A stretch of DNA of 64,000 nt from Microbacterium luteolum (GTDB lineage: Bacteria > Actinomycetota > Actinomycetes > Actinomycetales > Microbacteriaceae): positions 3,508,950 to 3,572,949 of the forward strand of contig NZ_BAAAUN010000001.1 in NCBI RefSeq assembly GCF_039533965.1, written 5' to 3'. Every line of letters starts with the position of its first letter. Position 1 is the stretch's first letter. Of the stretch, positions 15,744-24,202 are shown piece after piece. The notes beneath the pieces were generated by a model that was given only the letters and a program-made list of their open reading frames with translations, was not told where the DNA came from and searched no databases. The position numbers were made by a program, and so were the translations under genes.

Positions 15744-17395
15744 CACGCCGCCACCATCGTCGCTGAGCGCAGCGTCAGACCGTACTCGGCCTCCGCCGCG
15801 TCGATCCAGGCGTCGAGCACGGGAGCTGCCCCCGGCATCGCGACGACGCGCGGCGGCGGGGCGAACCGGACGGATGCCGTCGCCGACGCGCCGCCTGTCA
15901 GCCCGGCGGCCGCGGCGGGCAGCTCGTCGAGGTCGCCAGAAGGCGCGTCGGGGGCCGACGGGGGCTCAGGGATCGGGAAGGGCAGCAGTGTGCCGGCGGA
16001 GGGCGCGGCGTCGGCGGACTCGGCGACCGCCTGCAGCGTGACAGCCGCGGCCGCGTTCTCCACGAGCTCGAACAGCAGCGCGGCGTCCCCGAGCGTGCGC
16101 GCCAGCCGGAACGCCAGCTCGCGCGCGGGCGCCGCGACCTGCAGGCTCCAGCGTTCGCGCGTGCCGCCGGGGGCGAAGCCGTCGCGGAGCGCTTCGGTGA
16201 CGAGCAGGACGGGGATGGCCAGATCCCGCGCCTTCTCCAGGCGCTGCATCCGCGACCGCGGGGTGAACGACATGGCGGCCCACTCGGCGTGCATCTCGGC
16301 GCGACGCAGATTCACCCGCGCCCGCTCGCTCGCGGAACGGGTGAGGTCGAGGGCCGCCCGGTAGGCCTCGTCGGCCGCCGGATACCGGTGTCGTGCCGAC
16401 TCGGCGTCGCCCAGGAACGCCTGCGCCTCGAGTCGCTCGTGCACCGCGGCATCCTGTCCGAGGTCGGTCAGCAGGACGCGCAGGGTCTTGGCCGCCGCGC
16501 CGGCGCGACCGGCCCGCAGCTGCACGGCGGCGAGACCGGTGCGGCTGGCGGCGAGGCGCGTCTTCAGTCCGATCCGTCCGGCGAGCTCTGCGGCCTTCCG
16601 GAATCCGTCTTCGGCCTCGCGGTGCCGACCCGCCTGCATCGCCTCCCGCGCGAGATTCTCGACCGCGAGCTGCCGGCCGGTGGCGTCGCCGCCGAGCTGC
16701 TGGGCGTGCTGCGCGAGCTGCAGATACTCCCGCGCGGCGGCATCGTCGCCGGTGCGCTGGGCGATCACGCCGAGGTTCGCATACGCGTGTCCCGACAGCT
16801 CGGGGCCGACCGTCACGGCGATGGCCAGGCCGCGCTTCGCCTCGTCCTCGGCCTCCTGCAGGCGCCCAGTCATGATCAGCGCCGCGGTGCGGGCGTTGTG
16901 CACCGCGAAGGCGAGCAGGTCGCGCTGGTCGACCTCGTCTCCGGCAGGATCGTCGAGCAGCGCCTCGGCGTCGGCGATGCCGTCGAGCGCATCGTCGAGC
17001 CGGTCCATGAGCGTCAGGGTCTGCGCGCGCGACAGCATCCCGTTGATCTGCACGGTGCGGGTCGCACGTTCATCGCCGATGAGGGCGATGGTCTGCGCCG
17101 CGGCATCGAGCCCCTCGTCGGTGAGGCGGAGGGCGCCGTCGAGGTCCCCGCCGAACTCGTGGGCGGAGGCCAGATTCAACAGGGCTCGCGCGCGGAGGTC
17201 GAGCCCCTCGCCGTCGATGTCATCCACGCGCGTGAGCGCCACCGCTTCGCGCAGCTTCACGGCCCCTTCGTTGACACGCCCCTCGTGCAGCAGCATCGCG
17301 GCCGCGTTGTTGATGTCGCGCCCGGCCTTCCAGCGCGCCGTCGCCGGAAGGCGTCCACGGATCGCGCTCGGCGGCCGGGCGTCCTCGTCGCTCAC
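15740..17395 (-). CDS. TPR-repeat protein linked to CHAT protease
   Basis: A 551-residue, almost all-helical protein with tetratricopeptide-like repeats from about residue 25 to 400 (AMLLHEGRVNEGAVKLREAV, HAYANLGVIAQRTGDDAAAREYL, AVENLAREAMQAGRHREAE, SRTGLAAVQLRAGRAGAAAKTL in parts), and an Ala/Pro-rich C-terminal tail. In other CHAT systems TPR and CHAT are often fused in one chain; here they are separate adjacent genes. GTG 17395 overlaps the preceding stop as GTGA and its end overlaps the CHAT start. It most likely acts as the scaffold or sensor arm that controls the protease. That role is inference. Confidence 0.85.
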   Translation of the reverse strand: MSDEDARPPSAIRGRLPATARWKAGRDINNAAAMLLHEGRVNEGAVKLREAVALTRVDDIDGEGLDLRARALLNLASAHEFGGDLDGALRLTDEGLDAAAQTIALIGDERATRTVQINGMLSRAQTLTLMDRLDDALDGIADAEALLDDPAGDEVDQRDLLAFAVHNARTAALIMTGRLQEAEDEAKRGLAIAVTVGPELSGHAYANLGVIAQRTGDDAAAREYLQLAQHAQQLGGDATGRQLAVENLAREAMQAGRHREAEDGFRKAAELAGRIGLKTRLAASRTGLAAVQLRAGRAGAAAKTLRVLLTDLGQDAAVHERLEAQAFLGDAESARHRYPAADEAYRAALDLTRSASERARVNLRRAEMHAEWAAMSFTPRSRMQRLEKARDLAIPVLLVTEALRDGFAPGGTRERWSLQVAAPARELAFRLARTLGDAALLFELVENAAAAVTLQAVAESADAAPSAGTLLPFPIPEPPSAPDAPSGDLDELPAAAAGLTGGASATASVRFAPPPRVVAMPGAAPVLDAWIDAAEAEYGLTLRSATMVAAW

Positions 17396-18474
17396 CGGCC
17401 CGCCCCTGCGCTGCGCTCCGCGAGCGATGCGCTCGGCGACTCGAGGCGATCGGCGGCGAACCGGATCACGCGCTCGCGGGCCTCGGCGCTCTCCGGCGCT
17501 CCCGGCGACGGCGCCAGCACCGGATCGTGGACCCAGAGGGTGCGTGCGCCCGGGGGGAGGAAGGCGACGGATGCCGGCACACCGGTCTCCCCGATGAACT
17601 GGGCGCCGACGCGTTCGAGAGCGAGGTCGACCGCGGAATCCGACGGTCCGAACCGGGCCTCGAGCGTCGTCGCCGCGCCTTCGGCGTCGACGGCTGGGAC
17701 CTCGACGTGCAGCGTCGTGCGGCCGTCGTGCTGCCGCAGCGACCAGCGCGCCTCGCCCTCGGCGTCGACCGACTGGGCGGGGACGTCGGCCCACCGCACG
17801 GGAGCCGTCCCGCTGGCGAGCTCGATCCCGGCCGCGGAGGGGCCTGTACCGCCGGCGGCGAGCGCCCATTCCTCCCGGGCGATCATCGCCTCCTGGGTGG
17901 TCGTCACGGGGCGGAGGGCGACGCCGTGGTCCTCGGCCAGCTCGGCCAGAGCGGTCGATACCGCCGCACCGTCGGCAGTGAGGGGGAGCGGCAGTGCCGC
18001 GAGGGCGGAGGTGGCATCGACCGCCTCCCGCAGGGCGTGCTCGACGGCATCCTCGTCGTCGAGGAGATGCGAGACCGCGTGGCTCGTGAGGGCGATCTCG
18101 GCGGCGAGCAGGGCGGGGTCGAGGGCCGCGATCCGGGCGCTTGCCGGCCACCACGAGCGCGCCCAGGTCAGGTGCCCGAGTCGGAGCACCGCCTCGACGA
18201 TGCCGGGTTCGGATGCCGCGATCTCGACGACCGCCTCCGCGCCGGTCCGCGCGGCAGCGGCCACTGCCGGACCGTAGACGTCGGCGAGCCATCCGGCCGC
18301 CGCGTCGATGTCATGGATGTCCGCGTCCGGCCGCTGTGCTCCCGCGGTCGCGTCCCAGTGCAGCAGCGCGCCGGCGCCCTCGACGACCGCCGTCAGGAAC
18401 GACGGGTCCTCGGCTGCGGCCACGCCGGACGAGACGTGCGCGAACCCGTCACGCACCCGGATCAGCGTGCTCAT
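17392..18474 (-). CDS. Unknown protein 2 of the CHAT operon, 360 aa
   Basis: I do not recognise a family. Residues 1-190 look helical and Ala-rich (IDAAAGWLADVYGPAVAAAA, IVEAVLRLGHLTWARSWW). The second half looks strand-rich, with alternating hydrophobic residues (ARWSLRQHDGRTTLHVEVPA) and a GVPASVAFLPPGARTLWVHDP motif. No signal peptide or membrane segment is seen. ATG 18474 overlaps the stop of the upstream gene as ATGA, and its own stop overlaps the TPR start. The tight coupling says the four products act in fixed proportion, probably as one complex or pathway. Confidence 0.8.
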   Translation of the reverse strand: MSTLIRVRDGFAHVSSGVAAAEDPSFLTAVVEGAGALLHWDATAGAQRPDADIHDIDAAAGWLADVYGPAVAAAARTGAEAVVEIAASEPGIVEAVLRLGHLTWARSWWPASARIAALDPALLAAEIALTSHAVSHLLDDEDAVEHALREAVDATSALAALPLPLTADGAAVSTALAELAEDHGVALRPVTTTQEAMIAREEWALAAGGTGPSAAGIELASGTAPVRWADVPAQSVDAEGEARWSLRQHDGRTTLHVEVPAVDAEGAATTLEARFGPSDSAVDLALERVGAQFIGETGVPASVAFLPPGARTLWVHDPVLAPSPGAPESAEARERVIRFAADRLESPSASLAERSAGAGR

Positions 18475-19799
18475 GCCGCCTCCGTTCCGGTGGTCTCAAG
18501 TGCTCCGCGGCCCATCGCGACCTTCAGCCGCTGACGCTGATCCATCACGACCGAGCGGAGCACGCCGTCGAGCAGATCCCACAGGTCGCCGGCTGCGATC
18601 GCCTGCTCGCGGAGCTCGCGGCCGTGCAACCGCACCCAGAGCCGGCGCAGATAGCCGCGGCGCACGTCGCGGATGTCGGCGACGACGGATGCCGGAACCC
18701 CGCTGAACTCGATCGGCAGCCGCAGGGCGCGCCGCACATAGGCCTCACGTCGCCAGCGCGCGGCGAGCCGCCGGTGCGCCGCCGTCGCCTGCTGTGCCTC
18801 GCCGGCCTCCGCGGGATCGAGCGCACGACTCGCCTCGACGCCGAGCACCATGGCCACCCGACTCTCCTCCTCGCCGAGCTCCCACGCGCGCGCCGACCGG
18901 AGGATCTCCTCTTCGACGAGCCCGCGGGCGTCGACGGCCAGATCGGGTGCGGCGCCGCCGGCGAGCGCGGCGAACAGCCGCTCGAAGATCGACCGGTCGA
19001 AGGGGAGTGGAAGATCGCGCTTCGACGCGGTCCCGCCCAGCGGCGGCAGCGGCGGCGCGGGGTTCCGTGTCAGGCCCAGCGCCCGGGCCGCGCCGTCGTC
19101 GTCGAGCGCGGCGGCGGCCGTCGACCCGGCATCCGCGTCGACCAGAGCGGCGAAGCGTCCGCCGTAGCCGTCACCGGTGCAGTCGTCCAGCGCGCCCGCG
19201 ATCGCGTCGTCGGGGACGCGATGCTTCGGTGGAACCGGGCGCGATGCCCAGGCCTGTGCGAGCTCGGCGACCAGGCGCGGTGTCTGGTCCTCGTCGCGCA
19301 GCAGCTGCCGCACCTGCGCGAGCAGCGAGTCGCCGGACGCCTGTGCGATCTCGGACACGACCTCGAGGGCCACGGCATCCGCATCCGCGTTCGGGGCCCC
19401 CGCGTTGCGGGCGAGCTCGTAGCAGCGCTGGAAGTACTTCTCCTGCGGGTTGCCGTCGGTGATGCGCAGGCGTCGTCTGGCGGCCTTGAGCTCCAGGAAC
19501 CAGGCGGATGCCGCGGCCAGCTCGACCCTGGCGGCGCGGATGCGGTCCCGGAGCTCGTCCGCGGCCTCAGCGGTCAGCGTGCCACCGGCGAGCCCGGGAT
19601 TCTGCACCGGACGGATCACCAGCGGGTCGAGGATCAGCTTCATCGTGCGCGCCAGCGGGCGGCCCGAACCGTTGCTGAACGGGGCGACGCCGTCGCCCAG
19701 CTCCTGCCAGGCCTGCGCGATCACCTGGGCCCGCGGATACAGCGCGACCACCGCATCGACGTCGGGGCTCACTGGCGTGAGCTCGGCAGGCGCACTCAT
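18471..19799 (-). CDS. Unknown protein 1 of the CHAT operon, 442 aa
   Basis: First gene of the run. No family recognised. It is mainly helical, with a long, charged helix near residues 80-110 (DELRDRIRAARVELAAAS) and other amphipathic stretches (AQVRQLLRDEDQTPRLVAEL). A middle loop (PAPPLPPLGGTASKRD) separates a C-terminal helical part rich in Arg (AYVRRALRLPIEF, RGYLRRLWVRLHGREL). It is cytosolic by appearance. ATG 19799 is 10 nt below a TATAGG box, so the message may be nearly leaderless. It shares its upstream region with the divergent gene at 19890. Function open. Confidence 0.8.
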   Translation of the reverse strand: MSAPAELTPVSPDVDAVVALYPRAQVIAQAWQELGDGVAPFSNGSGRPLARTMKLILDPLVIRPVQNPGLAGGTLTAEAADELRDRIRAARVELAAASAWFLELKAARRRLRITDGNPQEKYFQRCYELARNAGAPNADADAVALEVVSEIAQASGDSLLAQVRQLLRDEDQTPRLVAELAQAWASRPVPPKHRVPDDAIAGALDDCTGDGYGGRFAALVDADAGSTAAAALDDDGAARALGLTRNPAPPLPPLGGTASKRDLPLPFDRSIFERLFAALAGGAAPDLAVDARGLVEEEILRSARAWELGEEESRVAMVLGVEASRALDPAEAGEAQQATAAHRRLAARWRREAYVRRALRLPIEFSGVPASVVADIRDVRRGYLRRLWVRLHGRELREQAIAAGDLWDLLDGVLRSVVMDQRQRLKVAMGRGALETTGTEAA

Positions 19800-19808
19800 G
19801 TCCGCCAG

Positions 19809-19814
19809 CCTATA
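19809..19814 (-). promoter_or_regulatory. Possible -10 box for the CHAT operon
   Basis: TATAGG reads towards the gene and ends 10 nt before its ATG, so a start near 19802 would give an almost leaderless mRNA. The -35 region has no clear match, so this is weak. Confidence 0.3.
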
Positions 19815-19889
19815 GAGGGAGGGTCCGTTGAAGCGCGCGCGGCAGAAACCCGTGATCGGGAGATCCGTGCGCCACGGGATCCTGGCGGC

Positions 19890-21179
19890 ATGAACACCAA
19901 CGAGTCGCGAGGGTATGTGTTGAACGGCACCTCGGTCCTGCCGCTGCAGTCGACGTCGCTTCCGACGCGAGGCCCGCGTGATCCGCGGAAGGTGCGCCGG
20001 CGCATCCGGCTGCGGTTCCTCGGCTTCTTCCTGGCGCCGGTCCTCATCGGAGGGGTGATCGCCCTGGTCGCCTGGATCTCCACGCCACCGACCCGCGATG
20101 TCGAGATCCTGCCGGGGTCCGCGGTCATCAGTATCGACGAGCAGGACGTGGCAGTCGTCGTCTACGCCGACACGTCCCGCCCCGGCATGTTCGAGCCCAT
20201 CTTCCAGACCAGGGCGACGGCGATCCGCCTCAGCGACGGCAAGGCGCTGTGGGACCAGCGGCTGAACGAGGAGCTCGCGAGCGAGGCGGCCACCCTGGCC
20301 GGCGACTCGTCGCGGGTCTACGTCGGCACCGACGAGGGCCTCGTGATCCTCGACGCGGCGACGGGGGCGATCGAGGCGCAGGGCACCGGCATCGCCGGGC
20401 TCGGCACCGACGCGGTGCTCTCCGCGTCGGCCTACGGCTACGACGCGGAGGCGAACGCCGTCGTCGCACTCAGTGCGACCGGGGGATTCGTGCAGATCCC
20501 GGTGGGCGGGGTGGACGCCCAGCCGGCGGATCCCGCGGTGGCGAGCCGCTGGCAGGGCACGCTGAGCTCCTCGGCGTTCCTCGACACCTCCGCGCTCACG
20601 CGCCTCGTCGACGAGGCCATGGCTCCCGACGGCACGACCTTCACGATCGAGCAGCTCTCCGAGGCGGTGAGCCGAGACGCCCTGGTGATCGCCTCGTCCG
20701 ACCAGCAGACCATCCGCCGCACGGAACTGGTCGACGCGGAGATCCTTCCCGAGACGGGTGTGGAGCCGCAGCTCGGCGTGATGCTCGACACCGGCCAGTT
20801 CCTCGAGGGCGACTTCACCGGCGTCGACCCCGACGACATCGAGGCTCTCCTCGAGGCGGCGAGCCGGATGACGGGAGAAGACATCCCGGCTCCGGCGGCA
20901 TCCGGCTCCGGGTTCGTGCTCGTGCAGCATCGGGAGTCGGTGAACGCCGAGAAGACCCTGCTCAGCAGCGTCGAGATCGCCACCGGCCGCGTCGTCGACA
21001 CCGTCGAGATGGGAGCGGATGCCGTGCGCGCCGTCACCGGACCATCGGGGACGACGGCGGTGATCGCCCCCGCCCCCGATTCCTGGTTCCCGAACACCCT
21101 GCTCGTGCTGGACGAGGACGGCACGCTCCGGCCGGTCGGAGTGGGAGTCGTGCCGTGGTGGGTGGCTCCGTTGCGCTAG
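19890..21179 (+). CDS. Membrane-anchored PQQ-propeller-like protein (PA2928-like)
   Basis: A 429-residue protein with a basic N-terminus (RDPRKVRRRIRLRF) and one membrane segment near 50-68 (GFFLAPVLIGGVIALVAWI), then an outside domain. The latter has repeated strand-turn blocks like a PQQ/WD beta propeller (AIRLSDGKALWDQRLNEE, SRVYVGTDEGLVILDAATGA, VVALSATGGFVQIPVG). The pattern recalls the PA2928 family of unknown function, a moderate guess. Start ATG 19890 is divergent from the CHAT operon (90 bp between). It converges with the ABC-F gene, with 4-nt overlap. Role: perhaps envelope sensing, inference only. Confidence 0.8.
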   Translation: MNTNESRGYVLNGTSVLPLQSTSLPTRGPRDPRKVRRRIRLRFLGFFLAPVLIGGVIALVAWISTPPTRDVEILPGSAVISIDEQDVAVVVYADTSRPGMFEPIFQTRATAIRLSDGKALWDQRLNEELASEAATLAGDSSRVYVGTDEGLVILDAATGAIEAQGTGIAGLGTDAVLSASAYGYDAEANAVVALSATGGFVQIPVGGVDAQPADPAVASRWQGTLSSSAFLDTSALTRLVDEAMAPDGTTFTIEQLSEAVSRDALVIASSDQQTIRRTELVDAEILPETGVEPQLGVMLDTGQFLEGDFTGVDPDDIEALLEAASRMTGEDIPAPAASGSGFVLVQHRESVNAEKTLLSSVEIATGRVVDTVEMGADAVRAVTGPSGTTAVIAPAPDSWFPNTLLVLDEDGTLRPVGVGVVPWWVAPLR

Positions 21180-22873
21180 ACCTCCCGCAAGGTGCCGCCG
21201 GCCTCGATCTCGAGCGTGAGATCGAGGTCGAGCCGCGCGAGGAACGCGTCGTCGTGGCTCACGACGAGCACGGCCCCACGGTAGGCGCGCAGCGCCTCGA
21301 CGAGCTGGTCGACCGTGTCGATGTCGAGGTTGTTCGTCGGCTCGTCGAGCACCACGAGGTGCGGCGGTGGATCCGAGAGCAGCAGCTTCGACAGCGCGAC
21401 GCGGAAGCGCTCGCCGCCCGAGATCGCCGACACCGGACGATCGGCCGTCGCCCCTCGGATCAGGAACCGGGCGAGCCGGTTGCGCAGCTCCTTCTCGGGC
21501 ACCTGAGGCGCGGCGAGCGCGATGTTCTCGAACACCGAGCGGTTCTCGTCCAGGCCGTCGACCCGTTGCGGCAGGTAGCCGATCCGGTCGGTCGAGGCCG
21601 TTGCGACGAGACGCGGTGCAGTATTCAGCACATCCTCGTCGGATTCCGGCGGGTTCCGCGTATCGGCGCGGGCGTCCGGCTCCGCATCCTCCGTTCTTGC
21701 TGAATTGTGACCGGCCTCGAGCGCGGCGCCGGCGACCAACCGCTCCAGCAGCGTCGTCTTCCCGGCCCCGTTGGGCCCGATCAGCGCCACCCGCTCCGGG
21801 CCCTGGATGACCCAGGCCCGCTCCTCGTCGGCCAGCGTCGCGATGCGTCGCGACCGGGACACCTGTGGATCGGGCAGCTCGATCTTCATCGACGCGTCCG
21901 AGCGCACGCGGTGTCCGGCCTCGTCGAGGGCGGAGCGTGCGGCATCCTCCTTGGCTCCGACCTCGGTGCGCAGCCTTCCCGCCGACACCTCGGCCGCCAT
22001 CTTGCGACCGTGCGCGACGATCTTCGGCACGCGCTTCTCGAGCTCCGCCTTCTTCGCCGTACGGGCGCGGTGCGACAGCTTCACCTCGGCCTCGATGCGC
22101 TGGCGCTTCTCCTTGCGGAGCGCCTGCGCCGCGGTGACCTCGGCCTGCTTCGCGGCATCCTGCTCGGTGTCCAGCCAGGCGCGCCATTCGGAGTACGGGC
22201 CTCCGAAGACGCTCAGGGTCTGGGCGTAGAGCTCGGCGGTGTCGTCCATGAGCTCGAGCAGCGACAGGTCGTGACTGACCACGATGAGCGTGCCCTTCCA
22301 GGCCTGCACCATCGCACCCAGCTTCGCCCTGGCGTCGCGGTCGAGGTTGTTGGTCGGCTCGTCGAGGAGCGTGATCGGCGCACGACGCAGGCGGATGCCG
22401 GCGATCGCCACCAGCACCGCCTCGCCGCCCGAGAGCTCGCCGACCGTGCGGTCGAGGAAGTCCGGGGCGAGGCCCGCTTCGGCGAGAGACGCCTCGGCGC
22501 GCGCCTCGATGTCCCAGTCGTCGCCGACCGCGTCGAAGTGCGCCGGGTCGACATCGCCGGCGCTGATCGCGCGCACCGCGTCGAGTGCCTCGGACACGCC
22601 GAGGAGCTCCGCGACACGGCGATCGACGTCGAGCGTCAGCTGCTGTGGGAGGTACGCGACCTCGCCGGATGCCGCGACGACGCCCGATGTCGGTTCGAGT
22701 TCGCCGGCCATCAGACGCAGCAGCGTCGACTTGCCTGCGCCGTTGCGGCCGACGAGTCCGGTGCGTCCAGAGCCGAAGGCGCCGGAGAGCCCGTCGAGCG
22801 CTGTCGAGCCGTCCGGCCAGGTGAAGGTGAGCCGGTCGAGAGTGACCGACGCGTGAAGGGTGGGTTGTGACAT
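21176..22873 (-). CDS. ABC-F family ATPase (translation factor type)
   Basis: A 565-residue protein with two nucleotide-binding domains and no membrane part. Walker A is GRNGAGKST (near 42) and GPNGAGKTT (near 350); signature motifs LSGGEA and ISGGER; DEPTNNLD occurs twice. A charged linker (residues about 230-290, AQALRKEKRQRIEAEVKL) joins the halves, as in ABC-F proteins that act on the ribosome and in some give antibiotic resistance. A low-complexity insert at about residues 388-418 comes from a hairpin repeat in frame (21623-21705). The insert lies after the second Walker A. Whether it protects ribosomes is not known. Confidence 0.92.
   Translation of the reverse strand: MSQPTLHASVTLDRLTFTWPDGSTALDGLSGAFGSGRTGLVGRNGAGKSTLLRLMAGELEPTSGVVAASGEVAYLPQQLTLDVDRRVAELLGVSEALDAVRAISAGDVDPAHFDAVGDDWDIEARAEASLAEAGLAPDFLDRTVGELSGGEAVLVAIAGIRLRRAPITLLDEPTNNLDRDARAKLGAMVQAWKGTLIVVSHDLSLLELMDDTAELYAQTLSVFGGPYSEWRAWLDTEQDAAKQAEVTAAQALRKEKRQRIEAEVKLSHRARTAKKAELEKRVPKIVAHGRKMAAEVSAGRLRTEVGAKEDAARSALDEAGHRVRSDASMKIELPDPQVSRSRRIATLADEERAWVIQGPERVALIGPNGAGKTTLLERLVAGAALEAGHNSARTEDAEPDARADTRNPPESDEDVLNTAPRLVATASTDRIGYLPQRVDGLDENRSVFENIALAAPQVPEKELRNRLARFLIRGATADRPVSAISGGERFRVALSKLLLSDPPPHLVVLDEPTNNLDIDTVDQLVEALRAYRGAVLVVSHDDAFLARLDLDLTLEIEAGGTLREV
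21623..21705. repeat. In-frame hairpin insert in ABC-F gene
   Basis: ATTCAGCA (21623-21630) and TGCTGAAT (21698-21705) are perfect inverted ends. Inside them further arms pair: CGGA with TCCG, CCGG with CCGG, and CCGCG with CGCGG, making one long imperfect hairpin of 83 bp. It adds an acidic, disordered peptide (EDAEPDARADTRNPPESDED) to the second NBD. It looks like a small mobile or REP-like element. Confidence 0.65.
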
Positions 22874-23226
22874 GGGGATGTCTCCTGTCGAGTGCGAGGG
22901 TGCACTGACACCGGGCCTCGGTCACGAGCCGCGAGGGGTCGGAGCGGAGGCGGAATGTCCTGGAGAGGCGGGATGATCCATGAACGGGATGGTCCCTGAA
23001 GGGATGATCCATGAACGGGATGGATCCCTGAGCCTGTCGAAGGGTCGTCGGGTCAGCGCGCGGAAAGAGGAGCGCGGAGGCGACGGATCAGATCAAAGGA
23101 CTTCCAGACACGGCGGACAGGACGCATCGACGATACCCGGGCGTGTCGCGACGCGCAACCCCGGGCGTGTCGCGGGTCCGTCGTGCGGGGGATGTGGCGT
23201 GAGGCCCGTCGCCGTACCGTGAGCGC
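22874..23226. other. Gene-free stretch with tandem repeats and dispersed element
   Basis: No coding sequence is seen here. It holds a tandem duplication of a 31-32-nt unit beginning GGGATGATCCATGAACGGGA (22970-23000 and 23001-23032). The second copy runs into dispersed element copy 4 (23022-23047). A 15-nt direct repeat CCCGGGCGTGTCGCG follows at 23136-23150 and 23160-23174. The left end would hold the promoter of the ABC-F gene. Confidence 0.7.
23022..23047. repeat. Dispersed element, copy 4 (intergenic)
   Basis: Core CCCTGAGCCTGTCGAAGGG, consensus form, here between genes and partly within the second unit of the tandem duplication. Confidence 0.85.
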
Positions 23227-23472
23227 ATGGAAGAAAACGGGCGCAGCAGCCCTCCGCGATCACTGGAAGGCGTCGGCATCGGACTGGCGCTCGGCGTGGG
23301 CATCGGCGTCTCGCTCGGTGTCGCCCTGGAGAACTGGGGCCTCGGCCTCGGCATCGGGGTGGCGATCGGGGTCACGTTCGCCATCGCGTTCAGCGCGCGC
23401 CCGAACACGAAGCCCGGTACGGCGGAGGACCCGGAAGGCCCTGCGAGCGACGACGGCCGCCCGACGCCGTGA
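23227..23472 (+). CDS. Small glycine-zipper membrane protein, 81 aa
   Basis: An 81-residue protein whose middle has two hydrophobic, Gly-rich stretches (VGIGLALGVGIGVSLGVAL and GLGLGIGVAIGVTFAIAF). They follow the small-xxx-small packing pattern of glycine-zipper membrane helices. The N-terminus is polar, the C-terminus acidic and Pro-rich. Family not recognised. ATG 23227 is the sole sensible start, and the stop abuts the convergent esterase gene by no more than one base. Low length keeps the gene call moderate. Confidence 0.7.
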   Translation: MEENGRSSPPRSLEGVGIGLALGVGIGVSLGVALENWGLGLGIGVAIGVTFAIAFSARPNTKPGTAEDPEGPASDDGRPTP

Positions 23473-24132
23473 TCAGGGCGTTTCGATCCCGTCGAGCCAC
23501 TTCGTGAGGAACAGGCGCACATCGGCGAGCTCCTCCTCGGAGATGCTGTGCGTGAGGCCCGTGTAGACCCGGCCGGAGAGTTCGGAGTGGTCGGGCAGCC
23601 ACTGCGCGGTGTGGTCGATCAGCGCGGGCGGGATGACGTCGTCGTTCGTTCCGCGGCCCCAGAACACGGCCGGCCGGAGTTCGCGCAGCTCCTCGTCGCG
23701 CGGCAGATCGCCCGGCGAGGCGTAGCCGCTCAGTGCCACGATCGCGCCGAAGCGTTCCGGTTCGAGACGGAGGGCCTGCAATGCGACAGCGGCCCCCTGG
23801 GAGAAGCCGAGCAGCGCGACCGACGACGGTGCGTCGCCGGCCACGGCGTCGAGCCAGCGCAGGAAGGCGTCGGCGGCTGCGGTCACCGCGTCGGGGCTGC
23901 GTCCGTCCAAGCCCTCGATCGGATACCAGGAGCGCCCCGGCATCGGCCACGGCGGCGCCAGGGGGGCGGCAACGGATGCCACGGCGATGCCCGCCGGGAG
24001 GTAGGGGACGAGGCCGAACAGGTCGTGCTCGTCGGCGCCGTAGCCGTGCAGCAGCACCAGCAGCGGCATCCGCCCTCTGTCGGCGGACGACCATCTGGTC
24101 GCCGCATCGTCGATCGTCAGGTTCTCGCTCAC
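23473..24132 (-). CDS. Alpha/beta hydrolase (phospholipase/carboxylesterase family)
   Basis: A 219-residue alpha/beta-hydrolase of the phospholipase/carboxylesterase group. The oxyanion-side motif LLHGYGADEHDLFGL appears near residues 27-41, the nucleophile elbow GFSQGAAVAL gives Ser near 119, the acid is in GTNDDVIPP, and the His is in YTGLTHSI near 195. It hydrolyses ester bonds of unknown natural substrate. The start is GTG 24132 (MSENLTIDD), where a longer frame would overlap the divergent NUDIX gene. It is convergent to the small membrane protein and 70 bp from the NUDIX gene. Confidence 0.9.
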   Translation of the reverse strand: MSENLTIDDAATRWSSADRGRMPLLVLLHGYGADEHDLFGLVPYLPAGIAVASVAAPLAPPWPMPGRSWYPIEGLDGRSPDAVTAAADAFLRWLDAVAGDAPSSVALLGFSQGAAVALQALRLEPERFGAIVALSGYASPGDLPRDEELRELRPAVFWGRGTNDDVIPPALIDHTAQWLPDHSELSGRVYTGLTHSISEEELADVRLFLTKWLDGIETP

Positions 24133-24202
24133 ACCGATATCCTGCCAGCGGATGCCGACACGTCCACCCCGCGCGGTCAGGCGCGGCTGGTAGAAAGGAC
24201 AC

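Noticed and set aside
15740..18292. A single 850-codon frame joining the TPR gene with upstream sequence
   Set aside because: The part above 17395 is Arg/Gly-rich shadow of the 360-aa gene; the GTG at 17395 with GTGA overlap is the natural start.
18471..23012. A 1513-codon minus-strand frame from the CHAT operon into the ABC-F region
   Set aside because: Only the last 442 codons look like protein; the rest is the shadow of the plus-strand 19890 gene and a wrong frame of the ABC-F gene.
22970..23174. Possible CRISPR array
   Set aside because: Only two copies of each repeat, no regular spacers and no cas genes.
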